From assembly GCA_027365835.1 (NCBI GenBank), contig DAHXLU010000065.1, positions 1-50,604 of the forward strand: DNA of 50,604 nt. The letters are read 5' to 3'. How positions within the stretch are numbered: position 1 is the first letter of the stretch; each line of letters begins with the position of its first letter. The notes under the pieces were generated by a model. The model saw only the letters and a list, made by a program, of their open reading frames with translations, was not told where the DNA came from and searched no databases. Made by a program: the position numbers and the translations under genes. The DNA is from JAJZMA01 sp021850405. GTDB lineage: Bacteria > Chloroflexota > Dormibacteria > Aeolococcales > Aeolococcaceae. Below are positions 9,725-17,517 of this stretch, piece after piece.

Positions 9725-10781
9725 CAAACTGCACCATGGCAACCGGATTGGGCTCATACTGAGTGCAATATTTGCAGTACTGATTGTTGGTGGAGGCTTC
9801 GCCTGGGTCCACCAGCAACTGGGCGCCCCTGGAACATCCAGAAAACCAGTGCGGGTGACCATAGCAAGCGGGGAAAGCCTGCAGCAGGTGGCAACAGAGC
9901 TTGGCAAGCTGCGGCTTGTGAACAATACAGACGTTTTCCTTGCCTACGCAAAGCAGGCAGGACTGGCGCCCAGACTTAGGGCAGGGACTTACTTCCTCGA
10001 CAAGGCGATGAGTGCGCAGCAGGTCGTTTCTGTCCTTGAGGCAGCACCGGCTGTTATCCAGAATGCGATAACCCTCCCGGATGGGCTTACTGATCACCAG
10101 ATGGCTGCCATCATTGGCAGTAGCCATGCCGTCTCCATAAGCTCAAGCAGTTATCTTGCGGCACTCCAGCAAAACTATCCTTTCTCCTTCCTGGGTTGGC
10201 GCCCGGCCGGCAACACTTCAATGGAAGGATTCATGTTCCCCGACACTTTTGATCTTCCAGCGCATGCCACGGCACGTCAGATCGCCACCCTGCAGCTGTC
10301 CGATTTTGCCCACCGTGCTGTTCCATTACTTTCACATCCGCCCACTGGATACACCCCATATCAGGCGCTCATCGTTGCATCGATTGTGGAGAAGGAAGCA
10401 AAAAATGTGGGGGACTATCCGCTGGTCGCGGGAGTCATCTACAACCGGCTGCGGATTGGAATGGACCTCCAGCTGAACACCACTGTCCTGTATGGGCTCG
10501 GGCTGACCGGCGGCAACCTGTCCAATGCACAGCTTGCCAGGAATACTCCCTACAACACTTACCTGAACGCCGGCCTCCCACCCACGCCTATCTCAAACCC
10601 AGGCGTTGCAGCGATAACCGCTGCTGTCCGGCCTGCTGCAACCAGCTATCTCTATTTTGTCTCGGATAGCTGTGGCAATCTGCACTACAGTGTCACAGCC
10701 CAGCAGCACAACCTGCAGGTGCAAAAATACATGTACACGTCTGCGTGCAGTCCTGGCCCAGCTGGGAGCAGTACCACATGA
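9708..10781 (+). CDS. mltG: Endolytic murein transglycosylase MltG
   Basis: Membrane-anchored lytic transglycosylase that cuts nascent glycan strands and so limits their length. One N-terminal transmembrane helix (GLILSAIFAVLIVGGGFAWV) is followed by a LysM-like region (VRVTIASGESLQQVATELGK). The YceG catalytic domain has VASIVEKEAKN, with the catalytic Glu near residue 228, and VIYNRLRIGMDLQLNTTVLYGLG. GTG 9708 is chosen because GGAGG at 9698-9702 is 5 nt upstream; this gives 357 residues. The gene overlaps ruvX by 17 bp, the common ruvX-mltG pairing. Its stop overlaps the ATG of the prepilin peptidase gene (ATGA). Confidence 0.93.
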   Translation: MLVNASKLHHGNRIGLILSAIFAVLIVGGGFAWVHQQLGAPGTSRKPVRVTIASGESLQQVATELGKLRLVNNTDVFLAYAKQAGLAPRLRAGTYFLDKAMSAQQVVSVLEAAPAVIQNAITLPDGLTDHQMAAIIGSSHAVSISSSSYLAALQQNYPFSFLGWRPAGNTSMEGFMFPDTFDLPAHATARQIATLQLSDFAHRAVPLLSHPPTGYTPYQALIVASIVEKEAKNVGDYPLVAGVIYNRLRIGMDLQLNTTVLYGLGLTGGNLSNAQLARNTPYNTYLNAGLPPTPISNPGVAAITAAVRPAATSYLYFVSDSCGNLHYSVTAQQHNLQVQKYMYTSACSPGPAGSSTT

Positions 10782-11530
10782 AGGTTACATGGCTTATCCC
10801 CGTCATTCTGGTTGCAGGCGTGCTCATTGGCTATGGGTCGGGCCTCCTTGCCGTCTTGCTGGAGGTGCGGGAGAAGCTTCAGGAGGAGGAGGCGCGCGAC
10901 CAGCGCGACTACGTACTGCGGAAGCAGGAAGCAGAGGACAAGGAGGAGACCTTCAGGGAAAAGCCACCACGGGCAGACCGGTATGGGATGACCTGGATGG
11001 AGCAGGTAGCATCACCAGCGCTGGTGGCAATCCTGTTTATGCTCTTTGTCCTGTTCTCTCCAGCACGCCATGACCTGCGCAGTCTGCTTCCCGACCTTTT
11101 ATGGGTGGTCGTCTTTGTCCACATCGCACTTTTTGACATAAAGCACGGCTACATACTGAACTGGGTGACCTATCCTGCTCTCGTGGTGGCCCTTGTGCTC
11201 TCCTTCATAACGCCAGGAGTGGGGTTTATCCCCGCGCTTGTGGGGGCGGTCGTCGTATACCTTTTCTTCGCGCTGCCCAGTCTGATAGCGGGGGGACGCC
11301 TCATCGGTGGTGGCGATGCCAAGCTTGGTGCTATTGTTGGAGCTGTCACCGGACTTGGACTGCATCCGGTCAACTTCACGGCGCTGGAAGCGGTCTTTCT
11401 GGGGGTACTGCTTGGCGGGCTAGCTGCCATTTTCATGCTGGTCACCCGCTTGAAAGGCTTGCGGGATTCAGTTGCCTATGGACCTTTTATCTGTGCAGGT
11501 GCCATATTTGTATTGTTCCGGGGGATCTAG
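10778..11530 (+). CDS. A24-family prepilin peptidase-like protein lacking the methylase domain
   Basis: An integral membrane aspartic protease of the A24 (type IV prepilin peptidase/preflagellin peptidase) family, 250 residues. The two catalytic Asp motifs are FDIKHGYILN (Asp near residue 120) and GGGDAKLGA (Asp near 180). It lacks the usual N-terminal methyltransferase domain and its CxxC pairs. Instead there is one N-terminal helix and a highly charged Glu/Arg/Lys linker of about 40 residues. ATG 10778 has GGGAG 9 nt upstream and overlaps the mltG stop. No pilin gene is seen in the window, so its substrate must be encoded elsewhere. The actin-like ATPase four genes upstream may belong to the same assembly. 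Confidence 0.85.
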   Translation: MKVTWLIPVILVAGVLIGYGSGLLAVLLEVREKLQEEEARDQRDYVLRKQEAEDKEETFREKPPRADRYGMTWMEQVASPALVAILFMLFVLFSPARHDLRSLLPDLLWVVVFVHIALFDIKHGYILNWVTYPALVVALVLSFITPGVGFIPALVGAVVVYLFFALPSLIAGGRLIGGGDAKLGAIVGAVTGLGLHPVNFTALEAVFLGVLLGGLAAIFMLVTRLKGLRDSVAYGPFICAGAIFVLFRGI

Positions 11531-11563
11531 GAGACTTTCGATGAAATTGTTGGGAGATCTGTC

Positions 11564-12208
11564 ATGGCATTGAGTGGGGCCGGCCCAAAGGTCCATTACC
11601 TTCCCGGCGAAAATGCGCTGCTGATTACCCGCCAGCATCCAATCGTGCTGGTACCGGCCCTGTTCTGGGGGGTTGTCATCCTGGTTGGTGGCTTCTGGAT
11701 CTCCTTCTTCCTGGCTGGCATCGGCAGCACCACTGTGTCAGGGGTCGCCGTACCCGCCATAAGCGGAACCCCCATAATGGCGCTCCGGTTGCTTGTACTT
11801 GTGGTCGGCGTTGGTATTCCACTGAAACGGTGGGCAGTCTGGCGGTTTAGCACGTTCACTCTTACCGATCACCGCATCCTGGTCCAGCATGGGGTATTTT
11901 CACGCACAACTGAATCCATCCCCCTGGACCGGATCCAGAACACTGTTGTCCACCAGTCCTTTATTGAATCCATGCTTCATATCGGCCGGCTCGAAATAGA
12001 GTCAGCCAGCAGGGAGGGAGTGGAGATCCTTACGTACATTCCGGAGCCGGCCAACTGGGACACGGCCCTCATGGAACAGACCGAGCGATACCGCACCGGT
12101 ATGGCTGGCCAGGCCATGCGGGCCGGAGGGGCTCCTGGTGGACCGCCTGGCAGCAATGTCAATGTGAGGGGACGCCCCATGCCATGGCAGGACGATGGGC
12201 TTTCCTGA
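11564..12208 (+). CDS. PH-domain (YdbS-like) membrane protein
   Basis: 214 residues: two N-terminal transmembrane helices (ALFWGVVILVGGFWISFF and IMALRLLVLVVGVG) followed by a bacterial PH domain (bPH2). The PH domain is recognised by FTLTDHRILVQHGVFSR, SIPLDRIQNTVVHQSFIE and IGRLEIESAS. The function of this family is not established. GGGAG lies 9 nt before the ATG. It stands 33 bp after the prepilin peptidase gene and is the last gene before a 136-bp gap leading to efp. Confidence 0.85.
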   Translation: MALSGAGPKVHYLPGENALLITRQHPIVLVPALFWGVVILVGGFWISFFLAGIGSTTVSGVAVPAISGTPIMALRLLVLVVGVGIPLKRWAVWRFSTFTLTDHRILVQHGVFSRTTESIPLDRIQNTVVHQSFIESMLHIGRLEIESASREGVEILTYIPEPANWDTALMEQTERYRTGMAGQAMRAGGAPGGPPGSNVNVRGRPMPWQDDGLS

Positions 12209-12344
12209 CGTGCAGGAGAACAGTCATCCTGTGTAATCTGGAGCTGGACGAGCATTTCACGTAGGCAGTCTCTCTGGTGGAAGAGTGCTCCTGCGAGGAC
12301 TGTCCGGTAGGCCACGATGGACACATGGGGTAAAGGAGTAGGAC

Positions 12345-12905
12345 ATGATTACAGCTGGAGATCTCCGCCCGGGCCAGACCGTTGAGCGGGACGGCTCCCT
12401 GTTTCAGGTCGTAGATTTTGCCCACGTAAAACAGGGCCGGGGGACTGCTTTTGTACGGGCAAAGTTTAAAAACCTGAGTGGCGGGGGAGTGACTGAGGAA
12501 ACCTTCCGCCCTGAAGAGAAGTTCACCAAAGCCCGAATCGAAAGGTCCGAGGTCTCATACCTGTACCGGGACGGTGACCAGTTCATGGTCATGGATACCC
12601 AGACATTCGACCAGTTCAGCCTCACTGAAGAGCAGCTGGGCGAGAATGCAGCGTTCCTCAAGGAGAATGAGACCCTCTTCCTCCTGCAGTATGAAGGCAA
12701 GGTGCTTGGGGTAGAAATGCCAATATCGGTGGAGCTGGAAGTGACTGAGACCGAGCCTGGCTACAGGGGTGACACCGCCAACGCCGCTACCAAGCCAGCC
12801 ACCCTGGAAACCGGGGTAGTGGTAGACGTTCCCCTCTTTGTCAATGCAGGAGACCGTATACGCGTGGATACGCGGTCGCATCGCTACATGGAGAGGGTAC
12901 AGTGA
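12345..12905 (+). CDS. efp: Elongation factor P
   Basis: A three-domain tRNA-shaped factor (186 residues) that relieves ribosome stalling at polyproline. N-terminal KOW-like domain, central OB domain (VSYLYRDGDQFMVMDTQTFDQF) and C-terminal OB domain ending in the signature DRIRVDTRSHRYMERV. The tip loop reads VKQGRGTAFVR. Arg32 stands where lysine is found in the E. coli and B. subtilis types (PGKG), and it matches the number of the rhamnosylated Arg32 of EarP-dependent EF-P. No earP-like gene adjoins. A GGAG lies 7 nt before the ATG. The stop overlaps the asp23 start (GTGA). It heads the efp-asp23-nusB-xseA run. Confidence 0.97.
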   Translation: MITAGDLRPGQTVERDGSLFQVVDFAHVKQGRGTAFVRAKFKNLSGGGVTEETFRPEEKFTKARIERSEVSYLYRDGDQFMVMDTQTFDQFSLTEEQLGENAAFLKENETLFLLQYEGKVLGVEMPISVELEVTETEPGYRGDTANAATKPATLETGVVVDVPLFVNAGDRIRVDTRSHRYMERVQ

Positions 12906-13279
12906 TCTCTGCGGAGCCCGGACCAGCAGCAGCCCCCATGAGCGGCACCCGTGGCAAGATTCGGGTTGCCAATGACGTTGTCGCATGGATCGCTGCCCTT
13001 GCCGCAAGCGGCGTCCCCGGGGTGGCTGGCCTTTATCAGCCTGGTGCCCGCAGCAGGGATCACGTGCTGCGCCCAGAAACTGCTCACCGCGGAGTGCGCG
13101 TCCGGGTGCTCGATGACCTTTCGCTTGAATTGTCCCTTTACGTTGCACTCTCCAGCGAAGCCAGCATACCCGCTACTGCACCACTCATCCAGGGTGAGGT
13201 TGCAGCTGTGGTCAACCGGATGCTCGGACTCAAGGTTCGTTCCGTGAATATCTATGTGCGTGAGGTTGTATTTACGTGA
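12902..13279 (+). CDS. Asp23/Gls24 family envelope stress protein
   Basis: 125-residue DUF322 (Asp23/Gls24) protein. The fold is recognised by IRVANDVVAWIAALAASGVPGVAGLY near the N-terminus and by VNRMLGLKVRSVNIYVREVVF at the end. In Firmicutes this protein sits at the membrane and affects envelope stress. Its place between efp and nusB is widely conserved in monoderm bacteria. It starts with GTG overlapping the efp stop and ends overlapping the nusB start, so translation is probably coupled. Confidence 0.9.
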   Translation: MISAEPGPAAAPMSGTRGKIRVANDVVAWIAALAASGVPGVAGLYQPGARSRDHVLRPETAHRGVRVRVLDDLSLELSLYVALSSEASIPATAPLIQGEVAAVVNRMLGLKVRSVNIYVREVVFT

Positions 13280-13698
13280 CTGCCAGCCGCGGCAGGCGGC
13301 ACCGGGGCCGTGAACTTGGACTGAGCGTTGTCTTTGAACTGGAGGGGACAGACAAGGATGTCGAATCAGTACTTTCCTACCATGTACAGGACCTCTCGGT
13401 TCCCAAAGACATAGCGGCCTTTGCCAGAAAGCTGGCGCAAGGCGTAGCAGAGTTTCAGGAACAGATCGACAGCAGCCTGGCTGCCGCGAGCGACCACTGG
13501 AAGCTGGACGAACTTGGCAAGGTGGAACGCGCAATTCTCCGGATTGCGGTCTATGAGATCCTCTATCTGCGGGAAACCCCTGCCCCGGTTGTTATCAATG
13601 AGGCGGTGGAGCTTGCCAAACAGTATGCGGGGGACCAGTCGGGGCAGTTCATAAATGGGGTGCTTGGCAAGGTGCTGCTCGAGCCGTCGCGGCAATGA
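13276..13698 (+). CDS. nusB: Transcription antitermination factor NusB
   Basis: 140-residue all-helical RNA-binding protein that acts with NusE/S10 on boxA RNA in rRNA antitermination. The motifs fit the family: RHRGRELGLSVVFELE at the N-terminus, KLDELGKVERAILRIAVYEIL in the middle and VVINEAVELAKQYAG...FINGVLGKVL at the end. The GTG start overlaps the asp23 stop; its own stop overlaps the xseA ATG (ATGA). Confidence 0.95.
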   Translation: MTASRGRRHRGRELGLSVVFELEGTDKDVESVLSYHVQDLSVPKDIAAFARKLAQGVAEFQEQIDSSLAAASDHWKLDELGKVERAILRIAVYEILYLRETPAPVVINEAVELAKQYAGDQSGQFINGVLGKVLLEPSRQ

Positions 13699-15131
13699 GT
13701 GACATGGCACTTCCCGACATGCCAGCGCTGGCCCAGAAGGCGTTCACTGTCACCGAAGTTAACAACATGGTGCAGATGGCGCTGGCCAAGGAGACGCGAT
13801 TTGCCAGCCTCCTTGTAGAAGGAGAGATAACTGACTGCCGTCCCTATGGAGGCAACTACTACTTCAGCCTCAAGGATGCTGCAAACTCAAAACTGGCATG
13901 CACCTGCTGGAAATCAGTGCGGCTCTCATTCGTTCCAGCAAACGGTATGTCGGTGCTCGCACGCGGCAAGCTCGATGTGTACATGCAGAGGGGAGTGTAC
14001 CAGCTCAATGTCACACGAATGGAACCAGCGGGTCTTGGAGCACTCATGCTCGCTGTGCAGGAAAGGGCGGAGCGGCTGCGCGCTGAGGGCATTTTTGACG
14101 ACTCACGCAAGCGGCGCATTCCCCGCGTGCCGAAAAAGGTCGCCATTGTAACCTCCCTCCAGGCCGCAGCCCTGAGGGACGTATACAATGTCATCCGCCG
14201 CCGCTCCCCGAAGACAGATCTGCTGGTCATTCCCACCCTGGTCCAGGGAGAAACTGCGCCTGCGCAGCTGGTCCTTGCGATACAGCAGGGTGGGCGCTGT
14301 GGTGCAGATACGCTCCTCCTGGTGCGGGGTGGTGGTTCATACGAGGATCTTGCTGCCTTCCAGGATGAAGCAGTGGTGAGGGCAATTGCTGCCTGTCCGG
14401 TTCCGGTCATCACTGGGATAGGACATGAGACTGACACCACACTGGCTGACTTTGCCGCAGATCGCAGGGCGCCCACTCCCTCGGCTGCGGCGGAGCTGGC
14501 AGTGCCGGAGACCGCAAGCCTCGCGGCTGAAGTGTCAGACAGGGAAAGGCGCCTCCGTGGGGCACTACTGAAGCGGGTCCAGCTGGAACGGCAGCGACTG
14601 CATGTGGCCAGTCAGCGACTGGAACGCTGCGCACCGATGCGGCTCATCTCAGGGTTGCGCCAGGAGCTCCATCAACGCCAGCACAATCTTGAAATGCTGA
14701 CAGAAAGGCTCGTTGCAATGCGGAGGCGCACGCTGGATACCAGGCGGCTTTCGCTTTCCGGGCTGTCGCCGGCCAACCGTATGGAGCTCGCCAGATCTTA
14801 CCTTTTGAGCCGGAATGCAGCATTGGCCCGGGTTCTCTCCACCCAGCTTGCCGCAAGGCGCCAGGATGTCGAAAGGCAGAACGACAGGCTTGCTGCCCTG
14901 TCGCCACTCGCGATCCTGGCACGGGGTTATACCGTGACCAGGGAGGCCCGGGATGGGAAACTGCTGACCTCGCTTCAGCTCCTCCAGCCCAGAATGGAAC
15001 TTGAGACAGTCTGGCATGATGGCACTGCTACGAGTGTAGTCTCCGCCCTTCTCCCGAAAGATACGGATCCTGCATCTACATCCACCAGCCCACCCATACA
15101 GGGGGCCGCTAGCCATGCCCGCTCACAGTAG
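13695..15131 (+). CDS. xseA: Exodeoxyribonuclease VII large subunit
   Basis: 478-residue catalytic subunit of ExoVII, the bidirectional single-strand exonuclease. An N-terminal OB-fold (FTVTEVNNMVQMAL, GEITDCRPYGGNYYFSLKD) is followed by the nuclease domain (VAIVTSLQAAALRDVYNVI, LLVRGGGSYEDLAAFQDE, ITGIGHETDTTLADFAADRRAPTPSAAAE). Then come a coiled-coil helical region and a short C-terminal domain (LAILARGYTV). The partner gene xseB is not adjacent: proC and a 246-bp gap lie between them. ATG overlaps the nusB stop. Confidence 0.97.
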   Translation: MSDMALPDMPALAQKAFTVTEVNNMVQMALAKETRFASLLVEGEITDCRPYGGNYYFSLKDAANSKLACTCWKSVRLSFVPANGMSVLARGKLDVYMQRGVYQLNVTRMEPAGLGALMLAVQERAERLRAEGIFDDSRKRRIPRVPKKVAIVTSLQAAALRDVYNVIRRRSPKTDLLVIPTLVQGETAPAQLVLAIQQGGRCGADTLLLVRGGGSYEDLAAFQDEAVVRAIAACPVPVITGIGHETDTTLADFAADRRAPTPSAAAELAVPETASLAAEVSDRERRLRGALLKRVQLERQRLHVASQRLERCAPMRLISGLRQELHQRQHNLEMLTERLVAMRRRTLDTRRLSLSGLSPANRMELARSYLLSRNAALARVLSTQLAARRQDVERQNDRLAALSPLAILARGYTVTREARDGKLLTSLQLLQPRMELETVWHDGTATSVVSALLPKDTDPASTSTSPPIQGAASHARSQ

Positions 15132-16005
15132 CGGACCCGAAAGCCCAGGTGCAGAGCAGATGCAGGGCAAGCGGATCGCTATCATTGGCGCAGGCGCCAT
15201 GGGTGAAGCGCTGGTCTCAGGCATCCTTGGGGCTCAAATTTGCCTGCCCGCCCAGGTCAGCTGTAGCCATCCGCGTAGCGAGCGGCGCGAGGAGCTGTCG
15301 GCCGCATATGGAATTACCTGTCACGCAGACAACCAGGAGGCTGCAAGACGGGCAGATGTCGTTCTGCTGTCGGTAAAACCACAGGTCACCATGGAAGTAG
15401 CACACCAGCTACGCCCTGCACTGCAACCAGGAACCATTTTCATCTCCATTGCTGCAGGAGTATCGTTGACCGCGCTGCAGCTGGTGCTTGGCGATTGCAA
15501 GATAGTGCGTGCCATGACCAATACGCCCGCCCGGTGTGGAGCTGGCACTACCATGTGGTACGCAGGAGAAACCGTAACTCCGGAAGAGCGTGGTTTATGT
15601 GCAGCCCTCTTTGGCTCGCTGGGACTGCAGATTGAGACCAGCAGGGAGGAGCAACTGGCCCTTGCCACTGCGATCAGTGGAACAGGTCCGATGTATGTCT
15701 TTCTCTTCATCGAGGCGCTGGTTGAGGCTGCGGTACGTCTCGGACTGCCGCGTCATCTGGGACGGGAACTGGTGCTCTCTACCATCACTGGGGCCGCCGA
15801 GTTTGCCGCTGGCACCAGCCGGCATTCTGCCCAGCTTCGGGACGATGTTACCTCGCCTGGCGGCACATCGGCGGCAGCGCTCTATGAGCTGGATCGAGGG
15901 AGATTCCGCACCGTGCTGCATGACGCAGTTGCTGCGGCATTTGAGCGCGCCACGGAGCTGGAAGGATCAATCAATCGCGAGGCACAGCTGAAGGTATGGC
16001 ACTGA
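15115..16005 (+). CDS. proC: Pyrroline-5-carboxylate reductase
   Basis: Last step of proline synthesis: NAD(P)H-dependent reduction of pyrroline-5-carboxylate. The Rossmann motif is IAIIGAGAMGEALVSGIL. The middle shows MTNTPARCGAGTTMW, and the C-terminal dimer domain has the signature DVTSPGGTSAAALYELDRG. It overlaps xseA by 17 bp if ATG 15115 is used. ATG 15160, just before the Rossmann strand and with AGGTG upstream, would remove the overlap and is a real alternative. Placement inside the xseA-xseB interval is unusual. Confidence 0.95.
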   Translation: MPAHSSGPESPGAEQMQGKRIAIIGAGAMGEALVSGILGAQICLPAQVSCSHPRSERREELSAAYGITCHADNQEAARRADVVLLSVKPQVTMEVAHQLRPALQPGTIFISIAAGVSLTALQLVLGDCKIVRAMTNTPARCGAGTTMWYAGETVTPEERGLCAALFGSLGLQIETSREEQLALATAISGTGPMYVFLFIEALVEAAVRLGLPRHLGRELVLSTITGAAEFAAGTSRHSAQLRDDVTSPGGTSAAALYELDRGRFRTVLHDAVAAAFERATELEGSINREAQLKVWH

Positions 16006-16076
16006 GCAGCTGTGTGCAGAATCGTGCAATGATCTTCAGGGAACGCTGCACTGGCTGAGCAATCAGGGGATACCGT

Positions 16077-16102
16077 TTTAGGGTCGCATCGATAACCCTA
16101 AA
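16077..16102. promoter_or_regulatory. Perfect 8-bp inverted repeat upstream of xseB
   Basis: TTTAGGGT (16077-16084) and ACCCTAAA (16095-16102) face each other across a 10-nt gap in the 246-bp space between proC and xseB. It could be a protein-binding operator for the 16-kb operon that begins with xseB, or an RNA hairpin ending the proC transcript. There is no T-run beyond AAAGCCC, so an operator seems slightly more likely. I see no gene in this gap. Confidence 0.4.
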
Positions 16103-16251
16103 GCCCTTTCACCGGACGTAATACCGGATTCAAGCGGTGGCAGGCCCAATTTGCCCTGGGCGGTTAGCCTCATGGCAGAGTGGGACCCTCTGGGCCCCAA
16201 GTGGTGTTCAGCCAGAATAATCCGCCATAGGTATGGGAGAAGACAGCTGGA

Positions 16252-16719
16252 ATGGAGGCAGATACAGGCATGGTTGCAGAGACAGACCCTGGGGAAAATG
16301 CGCAGGCAGACGGGAAAGGGATTGAAAAGCTTTCCTTTGAGGATGCCATGACCCGCCTGGACAGTGTTATAGAAAAACTGGAGCGGGGCTCAGTACCCCT
16401 GGAAGCCGCCATACAATTTTATGAGACCGGAATGCAGTTAGCCCAGCATTGCGGCAACCTGCTCGATGCGACCGAAGCCAAGGTCAACCAGCTCGTGCAG
16501 GGGACCGACGGTTCCTCCAGCGAAGTACCGCTTCCACTCTCCCAGCTGGCACCAGGCAGTTCGGCGCCATCGATGGATACGGCTTCTTCCCGAGCCAGGG
16601 AAACTGCAGGGGAGGAGGCCGCAGCCCCAGCAATGAAGGGAACAGCTGCAGGTCGGGACGAGCTGTTTGGTGTGGATGAGGGTGAAGGTCCAGACCAGGA
16701 CGACACGATCCCGTTCTGA
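16252..16719 (+). CDS. xseB: Exodeoxyribonuclease VII small subunit with C-terminal tail
   Basis: The family core is LSFEDAMTRLDSVIEKLERGSVPLEAAIQFYETGMQLA in shortened form, residues about 28-80: a helical hairpin that binds XseA. At 155 residues it is about twice the usual 70-80. The extra part is a disordered Ser/Ala/Gly tail ending in an acidic DEGEGPDQDDTIPF segment. The start is ATG 16252 (GGGAGAAG upstream); ATG 16270 is an alternative. The short acidic C-terminus ending in Phe resembles SSB-type tails that recruit repair partners; that is a speculation. Confidence 0.85.
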   Translation: MEADTGMVAETDPGENAQADGKGIEKLSFEDAMTRLDSVIEKLERGSVPLEAAIQFYETGMQLAQHCGNLLDATEAKVNQLVQGTDGSSSEVPLPLSQLAPGSSAPSMDTASSRARETAGEEAAAPAMKGTAAGRDELFGVDEGEGPDQDDTIPF

Positions 16720-16720
16720 G

Positions 16721-17491
16721 GTGGGGAAGACCGGGCGCAGTGCGCGCCTGCAGGGCGTGCGTCTGGATGAATGGCTGGTTGCACACAGCTTCACAGGGAG
16801 CCTGGACCAGGCGCGCGCGCTTGTTGCTGGTGGTCTGGTAGATTTCGAGGGGCAGCGTGCGCGCAGTTCTGCTTTGGTGGTCACGAATGATGGACAGGTG
16901 GAAGTACGTGGCCCTGGGCACCCCTGGGTTGGAAGGGGGGGGATCAAGCTGGCCGCGGCGCTCGAGGCGATGGGTCTTGATGTTGCCGGAATGGTTGCCC
17001 TGGATGCTGGCAGTTCCACAGGAGGCTTCTGTGATGTGCTCCTCCAGGGTGGGGTCCACAGCCTCTATGCTGTGGACGTCGGCCATGGCCTGCTACATCC
17101 CAGGATCGCCCATGACCCCCGCGTGGTTGTAATGGAGAGGACCAATCTGCGTACGCTTGCCCGTCTTCCAGGCGCAGCACCTGATCTGGTAACCCTGGAC
17201 CTCTCCTTTATCTCGCTCAAAGCGGTGATGCCAGCCGTCTGCAGCCTGGCCACACCTATATTTCACCTGGTGGCTCTTTTCAAGCCCCAGTTTGAGCTTG
17301 GGCGGCAGTGGGTCGGGCCTGGTGGGGTGGTCCTGCCCGGCGCCCCGGTGGAGGCAGAGATTGGCATGTTCCAGGCGTGGGCGGAGGAAGTTCATGGTAT
17401 GAAAGCACTTGGAGCTGTTCGCGCCGCAGTCAAGGGCGCAAGGGGAAACCAGGAATGGGTTTTGCATCTGCACCGGAATACGTCACAATGA
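16721..17491 (+). CDS. tlyA: TlyA-family rRNA 2'-O-methyltransferase
   Basis: S4-domain RNA binding (RLDEWLVAHSFTGSLDQARALVAGG) followed by an FtsJ-like SAM methyltransferase domain (LDAGSSTGGFCDVLL, LYAVDVGHGLL, LDLSFISLK, LFKPQFELG, VKGARGNQEW). TlyA methylates 16S and 23S rRNA in mycobacteria and affects capreomycin sensitivity. GTG 16721 directly after the xseB stop gives 256 residues with a normal N-terminus. In-frame upstream starts inside xseB would add an unconserved basic extension. xseB-tlyA-nadK-recN is the classic monoderm order. A second, divergent copy lies at 35856. Confidence 0.93.
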   Translation: MGKTGRSARLQGVRLDEWLVAHSFTGSLDQARALVAGGLVDFEGQRARSSALVVTNDGQVEVRGPGHPWVGRGGIKLAAALEAMGLDVAGMVALDAGSSTGGFCDVLLQGGVHSLYAVDVGHGLLHPRIAHDPRVVVMERTNLRTLARLPGAAPDLVTLDLSFISLKAVMPAVCSLATPIFHLVALFKPQFELGRQWVGPGGVVLPGAPVEAEIGMFQAWAEEVHGMKALGAVRAAVKGARGNQEWVLHLHRNTSQ

Positions 17492-17517
17492 CGGTTTGAA
17501 CCATCTAGAGGTATAGC

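Noticed and set aside
16151..16351. Small open frame across the proC-xseB gap
   Set aside because: It overlaps the start of xseB out of frame, has no ribosome site and no recognisable features.
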